In this document: positions 52,998 to 60,290 of the stretch, piece by piece
Layout of the letters: each line of letters begins with the position of its first letter
Numbering within the stretch: position 1 is the first letter of the stretch
Notes under the pieces: model-generated
Told to the model about the DNA's origin: nothing
What the model saw: the letters and a program-made list of their open reading frames with translations, nothing else
Database searches by the model: none
From: JABAQJ01 sp046327745
GTDB taxonomy: Bacteria; Gemmatimonadota; Gemmatimonadetes; Gemmatimonadales; Gemmatimonadaceae
DNA length: 64,000 nucleotides
Direction of reading: 5' to 3'
Assembly: GCA_046327745.1 (NCBI GenBank)
Contig: JAXLXV010000015.1
Coordinates: forward strand, 62,001-126,000
Position numbers and translations under genes: made by a program

Positions 52998-53384
52998 GCG
53001 TGGGCCCTCAAAGTCAATGAAGCGGTGTGTGGGCTGGGGAGGCCCGGGAGATCGGTCTACGAGATCCTTTGCGCGAAAACCATTCAATGGCTGTCATACG
53101 GCGCAAATCCCACCCGGCGAGCGCCCGCTCAAGCCGCGACTCGCCAATCTTCGATTGCACCACGGTCTCGTCAATGGTCGAGTTCGTTGCGGCTCCCGCG
53201 CTCCGGAGTTCACCATCGCTCCCTCAGTGCGCGATATTGGGAGTCCCAATGGGTCTGCGTGTTTGGCCGGGCCCAGTCGTGCCGGTGCGCGCCCTGTCCG
53301 TGGCATGCCCACCGCGGTGAGCGGCCTAGATTCGGTAAGGCTGACCGCTTTGTCTTGGCCCACGTATTTCAGCGTCCAGAGCTT
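52998..53384. other. Gene-free divergent region between repeat lipoprotein and AhpD-like gene
   Basis: I see no gene or RNA. The one clear signal is a short perfect palindrome near 53236, listed separately. Any promoters for the two divergent genes should be here, but no convincing -35/-10 pair was found. Confidence 0.45.
53236..53250. promoter_or_regulatory. Perfect 15-base palindrome, operator candidate
   Basis: ATTGGGA and TCCCAAT flank a single G. It lies 134 bases upstream of the AhpD-like start and 240 bases from the divergent lipoprotein. No regulator gene is adjacent, so the link is tentative. Confidence 0.4.
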
Positions 53385-54011
53385 ATGCATCCGATGTTCT
53401 TGCACGACGTGGAGGCCCACCCCGCCGATGGGGCGTACGCCGAACGCATCCGAAAGCATCAGGCAGAGGGCCGCCAGATTCCTCAGATCTGGCACCTATT
53501 TGCCTTCAAGCCGGATCGCACGGACTTCCTGGCCGACTTCACACAGGGCGTCATGCGTGGGCCGTCACCGCTACCGCCGGGGTTCCGCGAGCTGATCGCG
53601 GCCTTTACCTCTCGCCGCAATAACTGCCCCTTTTGAATTGGCTCGCACGCCGCGGTCGCGGCGACACTGCTGGGCGATCAAGCGTTGGTGCTGGCGGTGC
53701 TGGAAGATTTCCGCACGGCCCCGATCTCTGAACGTGATAAGGCGATGTTCGCCTTCATCGAGCGCATGAACCGCGAATCGCACACGCTCACCCAAGAGGA
53801 CGTGGACACACTCAAGGCGGCTGGGTGGGGTGATGAAGCCATCTACGATGCCATCACGGTCTGCGCGTTGTTCAACTTCTACAACAAGTGGATCGACGCG
53901 ACGGGGGTCAGCGACATGAGCGCCGAGTCGTACGCCATGTCCGGCGAGCGGATGGCGGCGCATGGATACTCGAACCGACCGGCACCCGCCGACGCGTCGC
54001 CGCCCGGCTAG
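53385..54011 (+). CDS. AhpD-like (carboxymuconolactone decarboxylase family) selenoprotein, in-frame UGA read as Sec84
   Basis: From the ATG at 53385 the frame encodes MHPMFLHDVEAHPADG and so on, reaches C81-P-F and then TGA (53634-53636). It continues in the same frame without a gap as I-G-S-H-A-A-V-A-A and ends at 54011. Both parts match one AhpD-like domain: RGPSPLPPGFRELIAAFTS before, then AVLEDF, APISERDKAMFAFIERMN and AGWGDEAIYDAITVCALFNFYNKWIDATGV after. AhpD active sites read CxxCxxxH; here the second Cys is the UGA, with H88 at the right spacing, giving C81-x-x-U84-x-x-x-H88. A SECIS-like hairpin follows the UGA. The 208-residue length is normal for the family. A redox role (thiol peroxidase) is inferred. 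Automatic callers would split it at 53636. Confidence 0.85.
53648..53663 (+). promoter_or_regulatory. Bacterial SECIS-like hairpin for selenocysteine insertion
   Basis: CGCCGC and GCGGCG form a six-base stem closed by the loop GGTC. The loop begins 17 bases after the UGA codon. In E. coli fdhF the SECIS loop is GGUCU and starts about 18 bases after its UGA, so loop sequence and spacing agree. SelB binding is inferred. Confidence 0.65.
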
Positions 54012-55147
54012 TACTTCTTGGTCGACGGCTGGAAGGTGCGCCAGCTATGCCAGAACTCCTGGCTGGCTGGCACAGTGGTCAGACGCCCCTGCGGACCGAC
54101 GCCGTTGAGCCCGTACGACCCACTCGGCGCGGACAGCGAATCCCCCTGCACCACGAAGCGAACGCCTGCTGGGCGTTCATAGGCCATGAACGACGCGTTG
54201 TCTGCCGCCAGCACCAACACGATGGGCACGCCACCGACTTCGTCATTGATGGCCCGCTCGCGCTTCAGCCGATTCCAATCGTACGCCGTGCTGGCGCCGT
54301 TTCGCGTAATACCTACCACCCACGACTTGTCGTGCCATGACGCGGTATCCGTGCCCGTCAGGTCCGCGCGGCTACTGCCATCTTCGTACGAGTTGTCCGG
54401 CTTGTACTTCTTCGCAAAGACCGGGTCACCCTGCATCACCAGGCTCGTCGGGTGCATCGCCAGCCACTGGCGCAGCGTGACCTGCATGCTCGGCAGCTCC
54501 GACAAGCGCTGGCCAGCGCGCGGCCCCTGAATGGCCTCGCCGTTCGCCTGGCGCCACCAGCTTCCCGTCGCCGCATCCTCGAACATCGCATTCCAGTGGT
54601 CCATCCCGACCAGGCGAAAGCGCTGGCTCACGCCGCCGACGACCGGTGAAAACACGCGACCCGTGCGGCAAACAGTACAGTAGGACACCAGGACCTCCTG
54701 GCCACCGACGGTGTCGCGCACCTGATGATGGTAACCGATGAACCGCAGCGGGTAGGCCCGCGCCTCACCCTGCAGCTGCACGCCAACGACCAGGCGATCC
54801 ATCGGCACCTTGCTTTGAGCTGGCGGCGCCATCACCAGTCGCGTTGGGGCTAGGAACATGTGGTCGGCCGCCATCACGAAGTTGGTGACGTAGACGACCA
54901 CCGCCGTGACGAGGGCCACGACCGGAGCCACCCATCGCTCCCGTCCCGTGACGCCCAAGGCCGCCGGTACCCCCGCCAGGGCCAACGTCAGGCACACCGC
55001 CCGAATCGGCCAGCGCCATTGATAGAGCGTGTAAGCGATGCCAATGCTCGGTGCCCGCTGGCTGCCCGGCAAAGGCATGATGAAGTACACATTCGCGAAC
55101 TCGAACAGCATGAGGGCAACCGCCCCCAGTACGAACAACCGCTTCAT
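54008..55147 (-). CDS. DUF3179 domain membrane protein
   Basis: The ATG at 55147 starts a 379-residue protein. About four hydrophobic segments lie in the first 120 residues (MKRLFVLGAVALMLFEFANVYFI, WPIRAVCLTLALAGVPAAL, VAPVVALVTAVVVYVTNFVMA). The soluble DUF3179 domain follows with VVGVQLQGEARAYPLRFIGYHHQVRDTVGGQEVLVSYCTVCRTGRVF, the two Cys of YCTVCRTG and the late KSWVVGI and FVVQGD blocks. Function is unknown; the Cys pair suggests metal or redox chemistry. It begins 11 bases after the trehalase stop, so they are co-transcribed. Its stop overlaps that of the convergent selenoprotein gene by three bases. Confidence 0.88.
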   Translation of the reverse strand: MKRLFVLGAVALMLFEFANVYFIMPLPGSQRAPSIGIAYTLYQWRWPIRAVCLTLALAGVPAALGVTGRERWVAPVVALVTAVVVYVTNFVMAADHMFLAPTRLVMAPPAQSKVPMDRLVVGVQLQGEARAYPLRFIGYHHQVRDTVGGQEVLVSYCTVCRTGRVFSPVVGGVSQRFRLVGMDHWNAMFEDAATGSWWRQANGEAIQGPRAGQRLSELPSMQVTLRQWLAMHPTSLVMQGDPVFAKKYKPDNSYEDGSSRADLTGTDTASWHDKSWVVGITRNGASTAYDWNRLKRERAINDEVGGVPIVLVLAADNASFMAYERPAGVRFVVQGDSLSAPSGSYGLNGVGPQGRLTTVPASQEFWHSWRTFQPSTKKY

Positions 55148-55158
55148 CACATCGTCTC

Positions 55159-56802
55159 CTACGGCACGGGAATCACGCGTCCGCCGCCCATCGCTGCCAG
55201 GGCCACGGCCACGCCGTTCGTCCATCCAAAGCCGTCCTGCGTCGGATACTCGCCGCCGCCTGCCGGACGGTTCAGGTTCAACACATCGTATTTCTCGGTC
55301 ATCTTGTGTGCCGCCAGGTACGTTCGGCGGTTCACAGCCAGCCACCGGTCGCGCGCTTGGTCGGCGATATCCTCACGACCGTATTTCTTCACGCCCTGAA
55401 TGCCGAGCCATTGAAGCGGTGGCCATCCATTCGGAGCATCCCACTGCTGTCCGGAAGGGATCAAGGTGGTGACGAATCCCCCTGGTCGCAGGAAGTCGCG
55501 CGCCAGACGTGAGGCCACGGCCTGCCCTTGCTCCCTGGTGGCGAGCCCGAAGTACAGCACCGCCGCGGCCGCCATGGTGGGGCGGTCTCGCACCCGTTCG
55601 TTCGTCCGCCATCGTACGTCGTAGAAGTATCCGTCAGCTTCATCCCAGGCGTGACTGAGCAGCGACTGGCGTCGTGCCTCGGCCGCCTTGGTGAAGCGAA
55701 GGGCCGCCTCCGCGTCTCCCGGACCGTGGCGATAGGCATGGAGCGCGGCGATGGTTCGTTCGGTGTGGTACAAGAGCGAGTTCAGGTCGATCGGTACCAG
55801 ATCGGTGGTCTCTAGAGTGCGCAGATCCTTGGGGTCGCGCATCCATCGACTGGAGAAATCCCACCCGCTCTCTGCGGATGCCCGAATGTTGCGATAGAGG
55901 TCCTTGCGACTCGCCTCGGGAAGGGACTGAGCCAGGGTGAAGTCTTCGCGGTACGACTCCGGACGGGGTTCCGGTCGGTCGTCCCAATAGCGGTTCAGGA
56001 CACTTCCATCTCCAAGCTTTACGACGCGCCGGGTCGCCTCGGCGATCGCCAGATGTTCGGCGCCGAGCATCCAGAAGGCGTACTCGCGCTCCAGTGGTTC
56101 CAGGTACTTCATGGCTTGGCCCGTGTCGGTCGCTTGGGCGTACAGGCCAACCATGGCACCGAAATACGGGGGTTGGCTGCGACTGAGGTAGTACGTCCGA
56201 TTGCCGTTCGGGATGTGGCCAACGGTGGCGATCAGGTACGCGAAGTTGTCCAGCATCCGCTGCACAAGGTCCACGCGTCCGCTTTCCACCAGGCCGAGCA
56301 TGGTAAAGTACGAGTCCCAATAGTAGACCTCGCGAAAGCGACCGCCAGGTACAACGTAGGAGTTGGGCAGGGGAACGAGTGACGAGAGCGAGTCCACCCG
56401 ATCGGCCGGCCGTGTGAGCGATGACCAAAGCAGCCGTACGTGGGACTCGACGGAGGATGCCGTGTCGGCCCCCACGTCGGCGACGGCCTTCGGCAGTTCA
56501 AAGCGCTCGGCGACAAAGTCCTTGAGGGAGAATCCAGCGCGCGTGCGCGCCTTCGCATACTGTGCGGCAATGACGGCCGGCGCCGCTTGGGCGCGGGCAT
56601 CCACAAAGGTCTTGGAATCCTTGAAGAGGCCCGCCATCTGGACGTCATGGAACAACGCACCCAAGTCGTGGGCCGGGTCGTACCGTGCGGCGTCTGTGGC
56701 GGTCGGCGCTGCATTGACCGATGGCCCGCGGGCACAACCGATTGCCAGCAGGGCAACGAAGCCGATTGGCCACATACGGGCGCGGAAGGGCAGTCGCCGC
56801 AT
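55159..56802 (-). CDS. Periplasmic/surface alpha,alpha-trehalase (GH37)
   Basis: GGAG precedes the ATG at 56802. A lipoprotein signal ends in LLAIGC (Cys23). Both trehalase signatures are present: PGGRFREVYYWDSYF at residues 152-166 and QWDAPNGWPPLQW near the end. LVPIDLNSLLYHTER and the RWMRD segment complete the substrate site. The 547-residue length is that of exported trehalase (TreA type). It splits trehalose into two glucoses. The next upstream gene is a SLC45-type sugar transporter, and an invertase-like glycosidase and a kinase lie divergently beyond it, so this is a disaccharide-use locus. Confidence 0.93.
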   Translation of the reverse strand: MRRLPFRARMWPIGFVALLAIGCARGPSVNAAPTATDAARYDPAHDLGALFHDVQMAGLFKDSKTFVDARAQAAPAVIAAQYAKARTRAGFSLKDFVAERFELPKAVADVGADTASSVESHVRLLWSSLTRPADRVDSLSSLVPLPNSYVVPGGRFREVYYWDSYFTMLGLVESGRVDLVQRMLDNFAYLIATVGHIPNGNRTYYLSRSQPPYFGAMVGLYAQATDTGQAMKYLEPLEREYAFWMLGAEHLAIAEATRRVVKLGDGSVLNRYWDDRPEPRPESYREDFTLAQSLPEASRKDLYRNIRASAESGWDFSSRWMRDPKDLRTLETTDLVPIDLNSLLYHTERTIAALHAYRHGPGDAEAALRFTKAAEARRQSLLSHAWDEADGYFYDVRWRTNERVRDRPTMAAAAVLYFGLATREQGQAVASRLARDFLRPGGFVTTLIPSGQQWDAPNGWPPLQWLGIQGVKKYGREDIADQARDRWLAVNRRTYLAAHKMTEKYDVLNLNRPAGGGEYPTQDGFGWTNGVAVALAAMGGGRVIPVP

Positions 56803-56818
56803 AAACGAATCTCCTGGA

Positions 56819-58189
56819 TCAGGCCGTCTGGCGGCGTGCGCCCGACTGGCTGTGCAGCTTCACGAACATCACGGCGACGGCGGCGCATATCAGGAGCACG
56901 CCCGCCAAACGAATCACATTCTCTGGATTGCCGCCCAGCCAGGCCTGGTAGTACAACGGCAGTGTGAAAATCTGGATCATCATGGGAATCACGATGAACA
57001 TGTTGAAGATGCCCATGTACACGCCGACGCGCTCTGGTGGAATGCTCCCAGCCAGCATCACGTACGGATTGCCCATCATGCTTGCCCACGCCAGCCCGAC
57101 GCCAATCATTGGCACGAAGAGCAGGGCGTGATCTGTGATGGACGGTATCGCGATCATCGACACGCCAGCGAGGGTCAGGCAGATCGCGTGCATCATCTTG
57201 GGGCCAAACCGCCGAGTGAATGGCACCATGGCAAACGCCGCCACAAAGGCCACGAAGTTGTAGAAGCCGCCGATCCGGCCGTTCACCAACCCGGCCTCAC
57301 GGAAGCCGGCGGTTGAAGCGTCGTGTGTGCCGAAGAGCGTCACCGCCAGAGACAACACGATGTATTGCCAGTAGCAGAACATGGCGTACCACTGAAACAG
57401 CTTCACCAGCGCCAACTGCTTCATGGTGATCGGCATGTCGCGGACGGCGTCGGCCACCTCGCGGAACACCGACCCAATGCCCGGTGGCAACGCCTCGATG
57501 CGCGCCCGTTCGCTCGCCGACAGGGGCAACTCGGGCGTCGTGCGGACCGTGAGCAGAATGGATCCAATGGAGCACACCGCCCCGATGACGAACGCCCACT
57601 GCGTGATCATCGGGATACCACGCGCGTTCAATAGGTCAGGACTCATGCCCATCCCCACCAGCAGCGACGGGGTCAAATACGACAGCGTTTGCCCCAGCCC
57701 TGTGAAGGCGCTCTGCGTGAGGAACCCAAGTGAGTGCTGGCTGCTGTCCAGGCGATCGGAGACAAACGCCCGGTAGGGTTCCATCGTGATATTGTTGGCC
57801 GCATCCAGGATCCACAGCAAGCCGGCCGCCATCCACAGCGCGCGACTGAATGGCATGAAGAGCAGCGCCAAGGAGCAAAGCACCGCGCCGACCAGGAAGT
57901 ACGGGGTGCGTCGTCCACGAGGACTCAGCGTGCGATCGCTCATGGCGCCAATGATCGGCTGCACGATCAACCCGGTCATCGGGCCCGCGAGCCAGAGGAG
58001 CGGAAGACTCGCCTCGTTCGCGCCCAGGTATTTGTAGATTGGGCTCATGTTGCTCTGTTGCAGCCCAAAGCTGTACTGGATTCCGAAGAACCCGAAATTC
58101 ATGTTCACGATCTGCCAGAACGAGAGCTGAGGCCGACCTGGTGACCGCACGGTCGATCGTGAATCCGTCGTCGCTGTGATGGTTGCCAC
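56819..58189 (-). CDS. SLC45-type MFS disaccharide transporter
   Basis: GTG start at 58189. The 456-residue protein has twelve membrane segments. LSFWQIVNMNFGFFGIQYSFGLQQSNMSPIYKYLGA is the typical N-terminus of sucrose/maltose-type H+ symporters (SLC45/GPH-like MFS). Conserved loops are GPMTGLIVQPIIGAMSDRTLSPRGRRTPYFLVGA and DAANNITMEPYRAFVSDRL. It lies 16 bases upstream of the trehalase on the same strand. Given that, trehalose, maltose or sucrose are likely substrates, but trehalase is exported and would leave only glucose to import. The transporter may thus serve another disaccharide. Confidence 0.88.
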   Translation of the reverse strand: MATITATTDSRSTVRSPGRPQLSFWQIVNMNFGFFGIQYSFGLQQSNMSPIYKYLGANEASLPLLWLAGPMTGLIVQPIIGAMSDRTLSPRGRRTPYFLVGAVLCSLALLFMPFSRALWMAAGLLWILDAANNITMEPYRAFVSDRLDSSQHSLGFLTQSAFTGLGQTLSYLTPSLLVGMGMSPDLLNARGIPMITQWAFVIGAVCSIGSILLTVRTTPELPLSASERARIEALPPGIGSVFREVADAVRDMPITMKQLALVKLFQWYAMFCYWQYIVLSLAVTLFGTHDASTAGFREAGLVNGRIGGFYNFVAFVAAFAMVPFTRRFGPKMMHAICLTLAGVSMIAIPSITDHALLFVPMIGVGLAWASMMGNPYVMLAGSIPPERVGVYMGIFNMFIVIPMMIQIFTLPLYYQAWLGGNPENVIRLAGVLLICAAVAVMFVKLHSQSGARRQTA

Positions 58190-58240
58190 CGGTCAAATCC
58201 TCCGCCAGACGTTCTCGCGGTTTATCCTGCGTGTTTTCCC

Positions 58241-59407
58241 GTGCCCCTACTGGACCATCCTGTGATCCTTCCTGACGAACTTGACGCCAAGGCTGTGTTG
58301 CTGCTGCAATCGCTATGCGCGCCGGAAGGGATTCACGCCTCTTCCTCCACCACCGCCAACTACCGGGCCATCTTTGCTCGCGATGCGGTGATGGCTGGGA
58401 TCGCGGGCCTGCTGTTGAATGATCGGGTCGTCTCGGAGGGATTGGTGCACACGCTGGAGCACCTTCGTGAGCTGCAAGGCCCGGAAGGACAAATCGCCTC
58501 GAACTTTGAACTCCGCGGGACCGAGCCGCCGCACGTGTCCTTCGGCACCTTGGCCCCGCGTATCGATGCCGCTACATGGTACCTCGTGGGCGTCGCCTTG
58601 GCGACTCGTGCCAAGGTGCTGGACCCCTCGATGTTTCGTGCGTCCGTCGCGCGGGTTGTTCACTTGCTCTCAGCCCTCGAGTACAACGGCCGGCACCTGA
58701 TGTACATCCCACCGGGCGGCAACTGGGCGGATGAATACATCTACGAGGGCTACATCCTCTACGATCAGGTACTTCGGGCATGGGGGCTTCGTCTGCTCGC
58801 CTCGATCTATGGAGAACCACAGTGGGCGGCGAAGAGTGAACGAATTGCACAATCGATTGCAGAACGCTACGGGCCCATCGAGGACGAACGCGCGTATCCA
58901 ATCGCGTCATTCTCGCCGCTCGGCGTCCGCAACACGTTCGACCTCGCGGCCTGCGCGCTTCTGGGTGTCTCGGGTGTTGCACCCGAGCTGGGCAGGCTGT
59001 CGATTTCGTGGATTGATGGGCACTTTCTGACGCACGGCGCCTTACCCCCCGCCTTTTTCCCCGTGATCGACGAGCAACATCCGGAGTGGCCGGCGCTGCG
59101 GCGCTATCACCTGCACGCGTTTCGGAATCTCCCGCACGAGTACCACAATGGCGGCATCTGGCCCATCTGGCTGGGCTGGTTGGGGCTGGCGGCCGTGCAA
59201 TGCGGGCGACTGGACGTGCTGGCGTCGTTGCGAAAGCAGTTGGCGGCCGCCTTGCGTGCGCATCCACACTTTGCGTTCGAGGAATTTCTGCACGGCAAGA
59301 CAGGTGAGCCTGGCGGCACGCCAGGGATGGCCTACAGCGCCACCGGGCTGCTCTTTCTCGCCCACGCCGACACCGAGGCGTCCCGACGCCTGCTGTGGGG
59401 CGCCTGA
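58241..59407 (+). CDS. (alpha/alpha)6-barrel glycosidase, invertase/amylo-alpha-1,6-glucosidase-like
   Basis: A 388-residue protein without export signal. TTANYRAIFARDAVMAGIAGLLLND is the acid/base region of the six-hairpin glycosidases. PPGGNWADEYIYEGYILYDQVLRAWGL and FRNLPHEYHNGGIWPIWLGWLGLA are further conserved blocks, resembling neutral invertases (GH100) and debranching enzyme C-domains. A cytosolic glycosidase fits cleavage of an imported disaccharide by the divergent SLC45 transporter, 51 bases away. The kinase gene overlaps its stop (ATGA). Exact substrate is open. Confidence 0.65.
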   Translation: MPLLDHPVILPDELDAKAVLLLQSLCAPEGIHASSSTTANYRAIFARDAVMAGIAGLLLNDRVVSEGLVHTLEHLRELQGPEGQIASNFELRGTEPPHVSFGTLAPRIDAATWYLVGVALATRAKVLDPSMFRASVARVVHLLSALEYNGRHLMYIPPGGNWADEYIYEGYILYDQVLRAWGLRLLASIYGEPQWAAKSERIAQSIAERYGPIEDERAYPIASFSPLGVRNTFDLAACALLGVSGVAPELGRLSISWIDGHFLTHGALPPAFFPVIDEQHPEWPALRRYHLHAFRNLPHEYHNGGIWPIWLGWLGLAAVQCGRLDVLASLRKQLAAALRAHPHFAFEEFLHGKTGEPGGTPGMAYSATGLLFLAHADTEASRRLLWGA

Positions 59408-60048
59408 TGCCCGACGCGGTGGCATCCACTCACGGTGCCGTCTTGGCCAAGGCGCTGGTGCGGCGCCTGATGACGGCGCATGGCATCGCGCCCGGCCAGC
59501 GGGCGGTCATCGGCATCGCTGGTGAGTCGGGAAGCGGCAAGTCCGTCACGGCAGTGGCGCTGTCGCGTGAACTGCGCGACGCGGGCTTTCATCCCGTGGT
59601 GCTGCATCAGGACGACTACTTCCTGCGCCCGCCGCATAGCAACCACGCCTATCGATTGCTCGACCTAGCGCACGTCGGGCCGCATGAAGTGGACCTGCAC
59701 CGCTTGGCGGAACACATCGGGGCGTTCAGGCACGGCCTGGCGAACGTCGCCATTCCCCACGTCGACTACGCCAACAATCGCTTTGACGTGCACCCGACCG
59801 ACTTCGGGCTCTCCGACCTTCTGATCGTCGAAGGGACCTACGTATTGCAGCTGGCAGACGAGGATGTGCGCGTGTTCCTGAGCGCTACCCATGAAGACAC
59901 CGCCGAACGCCGGCGCGCCCGTGCCCGCGATGTCGATGCCCCGGTGATGAACGACATTCTCAACATCGAGCATGCGCTGATCGCCCCGCAAGCTCACCGC
60001 GCGGATATCGTCATCGACCGCGACTTCGCCATCGTCGAGCGCGCCTAA
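59407..60048 (+). CDS. Uridine-kinase-like P-loop kinase
   Basis: The ATG at 59407 overlaps the glycosidase stop. The 213-residue protein has the Walker A motif G39-E-S-G-S-G-K-S46, then VVLHQDDYF with the substrate Asp and the HVGPHEVDLHRLAEHI block. DLLIVEGTYVLQLADEDVRVFLSATHEDTAERRRARARD completes the uridine kinase/phosphoribulokinase fold. No nucleoside-salvage gene is near. Coupling to a glycosidase suggests it could phosphorylate a released sugar such as fructose or glucose; this is inference. Its stop overlaps that of the next, convergent gene. Confidence 0.78.
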   Translation: MPDAVASTHGAVLAKALVRRLMTAHGIAPGQRAVIGIAGESGSGKSVTAVALSRELRDAGFHPVVLHQDDYFLRPPHSNHAYRLLDLAHVGPHEVDLHRLAEHIGAFRHGLANVAIPHVDYANNRFDVHPTDFGLSDLLIVEGTYVLQLADEDVRVFLSATHEDTAERRRARARDVDAPVMNDILNIEHALIAPQAHRADIVIDRDFAIVERA

Positions 60049-60275
60049 CGCCCTCCACGCTCGGCGCGATCTCCCATCCACGCCAGCGTCAGGAAGAGTA
60101 GCCCGAAGACCAGCATCACCACGCCCCACCACAGGTTGATATTCACGGAAGTGGCGCGCACGTACATCTCCGTGTTGCCACCGGTTGCGATGCCATAGCC
60201 CCCGAGAATCACGCCCAGGACCACAAAGAGCCCGCCGATCGGATAGCGCAGGTCCAACCCGCCAATAGCGCTCAT
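60045..60275 (-). CDS. Small two-TM membrane protein paired with SSS symporter
   Basis: A 76-residue protein with two hydrophobic segments (LRYPIGGLFVVLGVILGGYGIATGG and NINLWWGVVMLVFGLLFLTLAWMGD) and a short charged tail. GAGG precedes the ATG. It starts 15 bases after the symporter stop on the same strand. The name of the family is unknown to me, but similar small proteins next to sodium:solute symporters are known in Gemmatimonadota and Acidobacteria by my recollection. A role as accessory subunit is inferred. Confidence 0.75.
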   Translation of the reverse strand: MSAIGGLDLRYPIGGLFVVLGVILGGYGIATGGNTEMYVRATSVNINLWWGVVMLVFGLLFLTLAWMGDRAERGGR

Positions 60276-60290
60276 GGGAAGCCTCGAGTC

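Noticed and set aside
53385..54011. Reading the AhpD-like locus as a pseudogene with a nonsense mutation
   Set aside because: The single TGA sits exactly at the catalytic Cys position, downstream sequence stays conserved, and a GGTC-loop hairpin follows at SECIS spacing.
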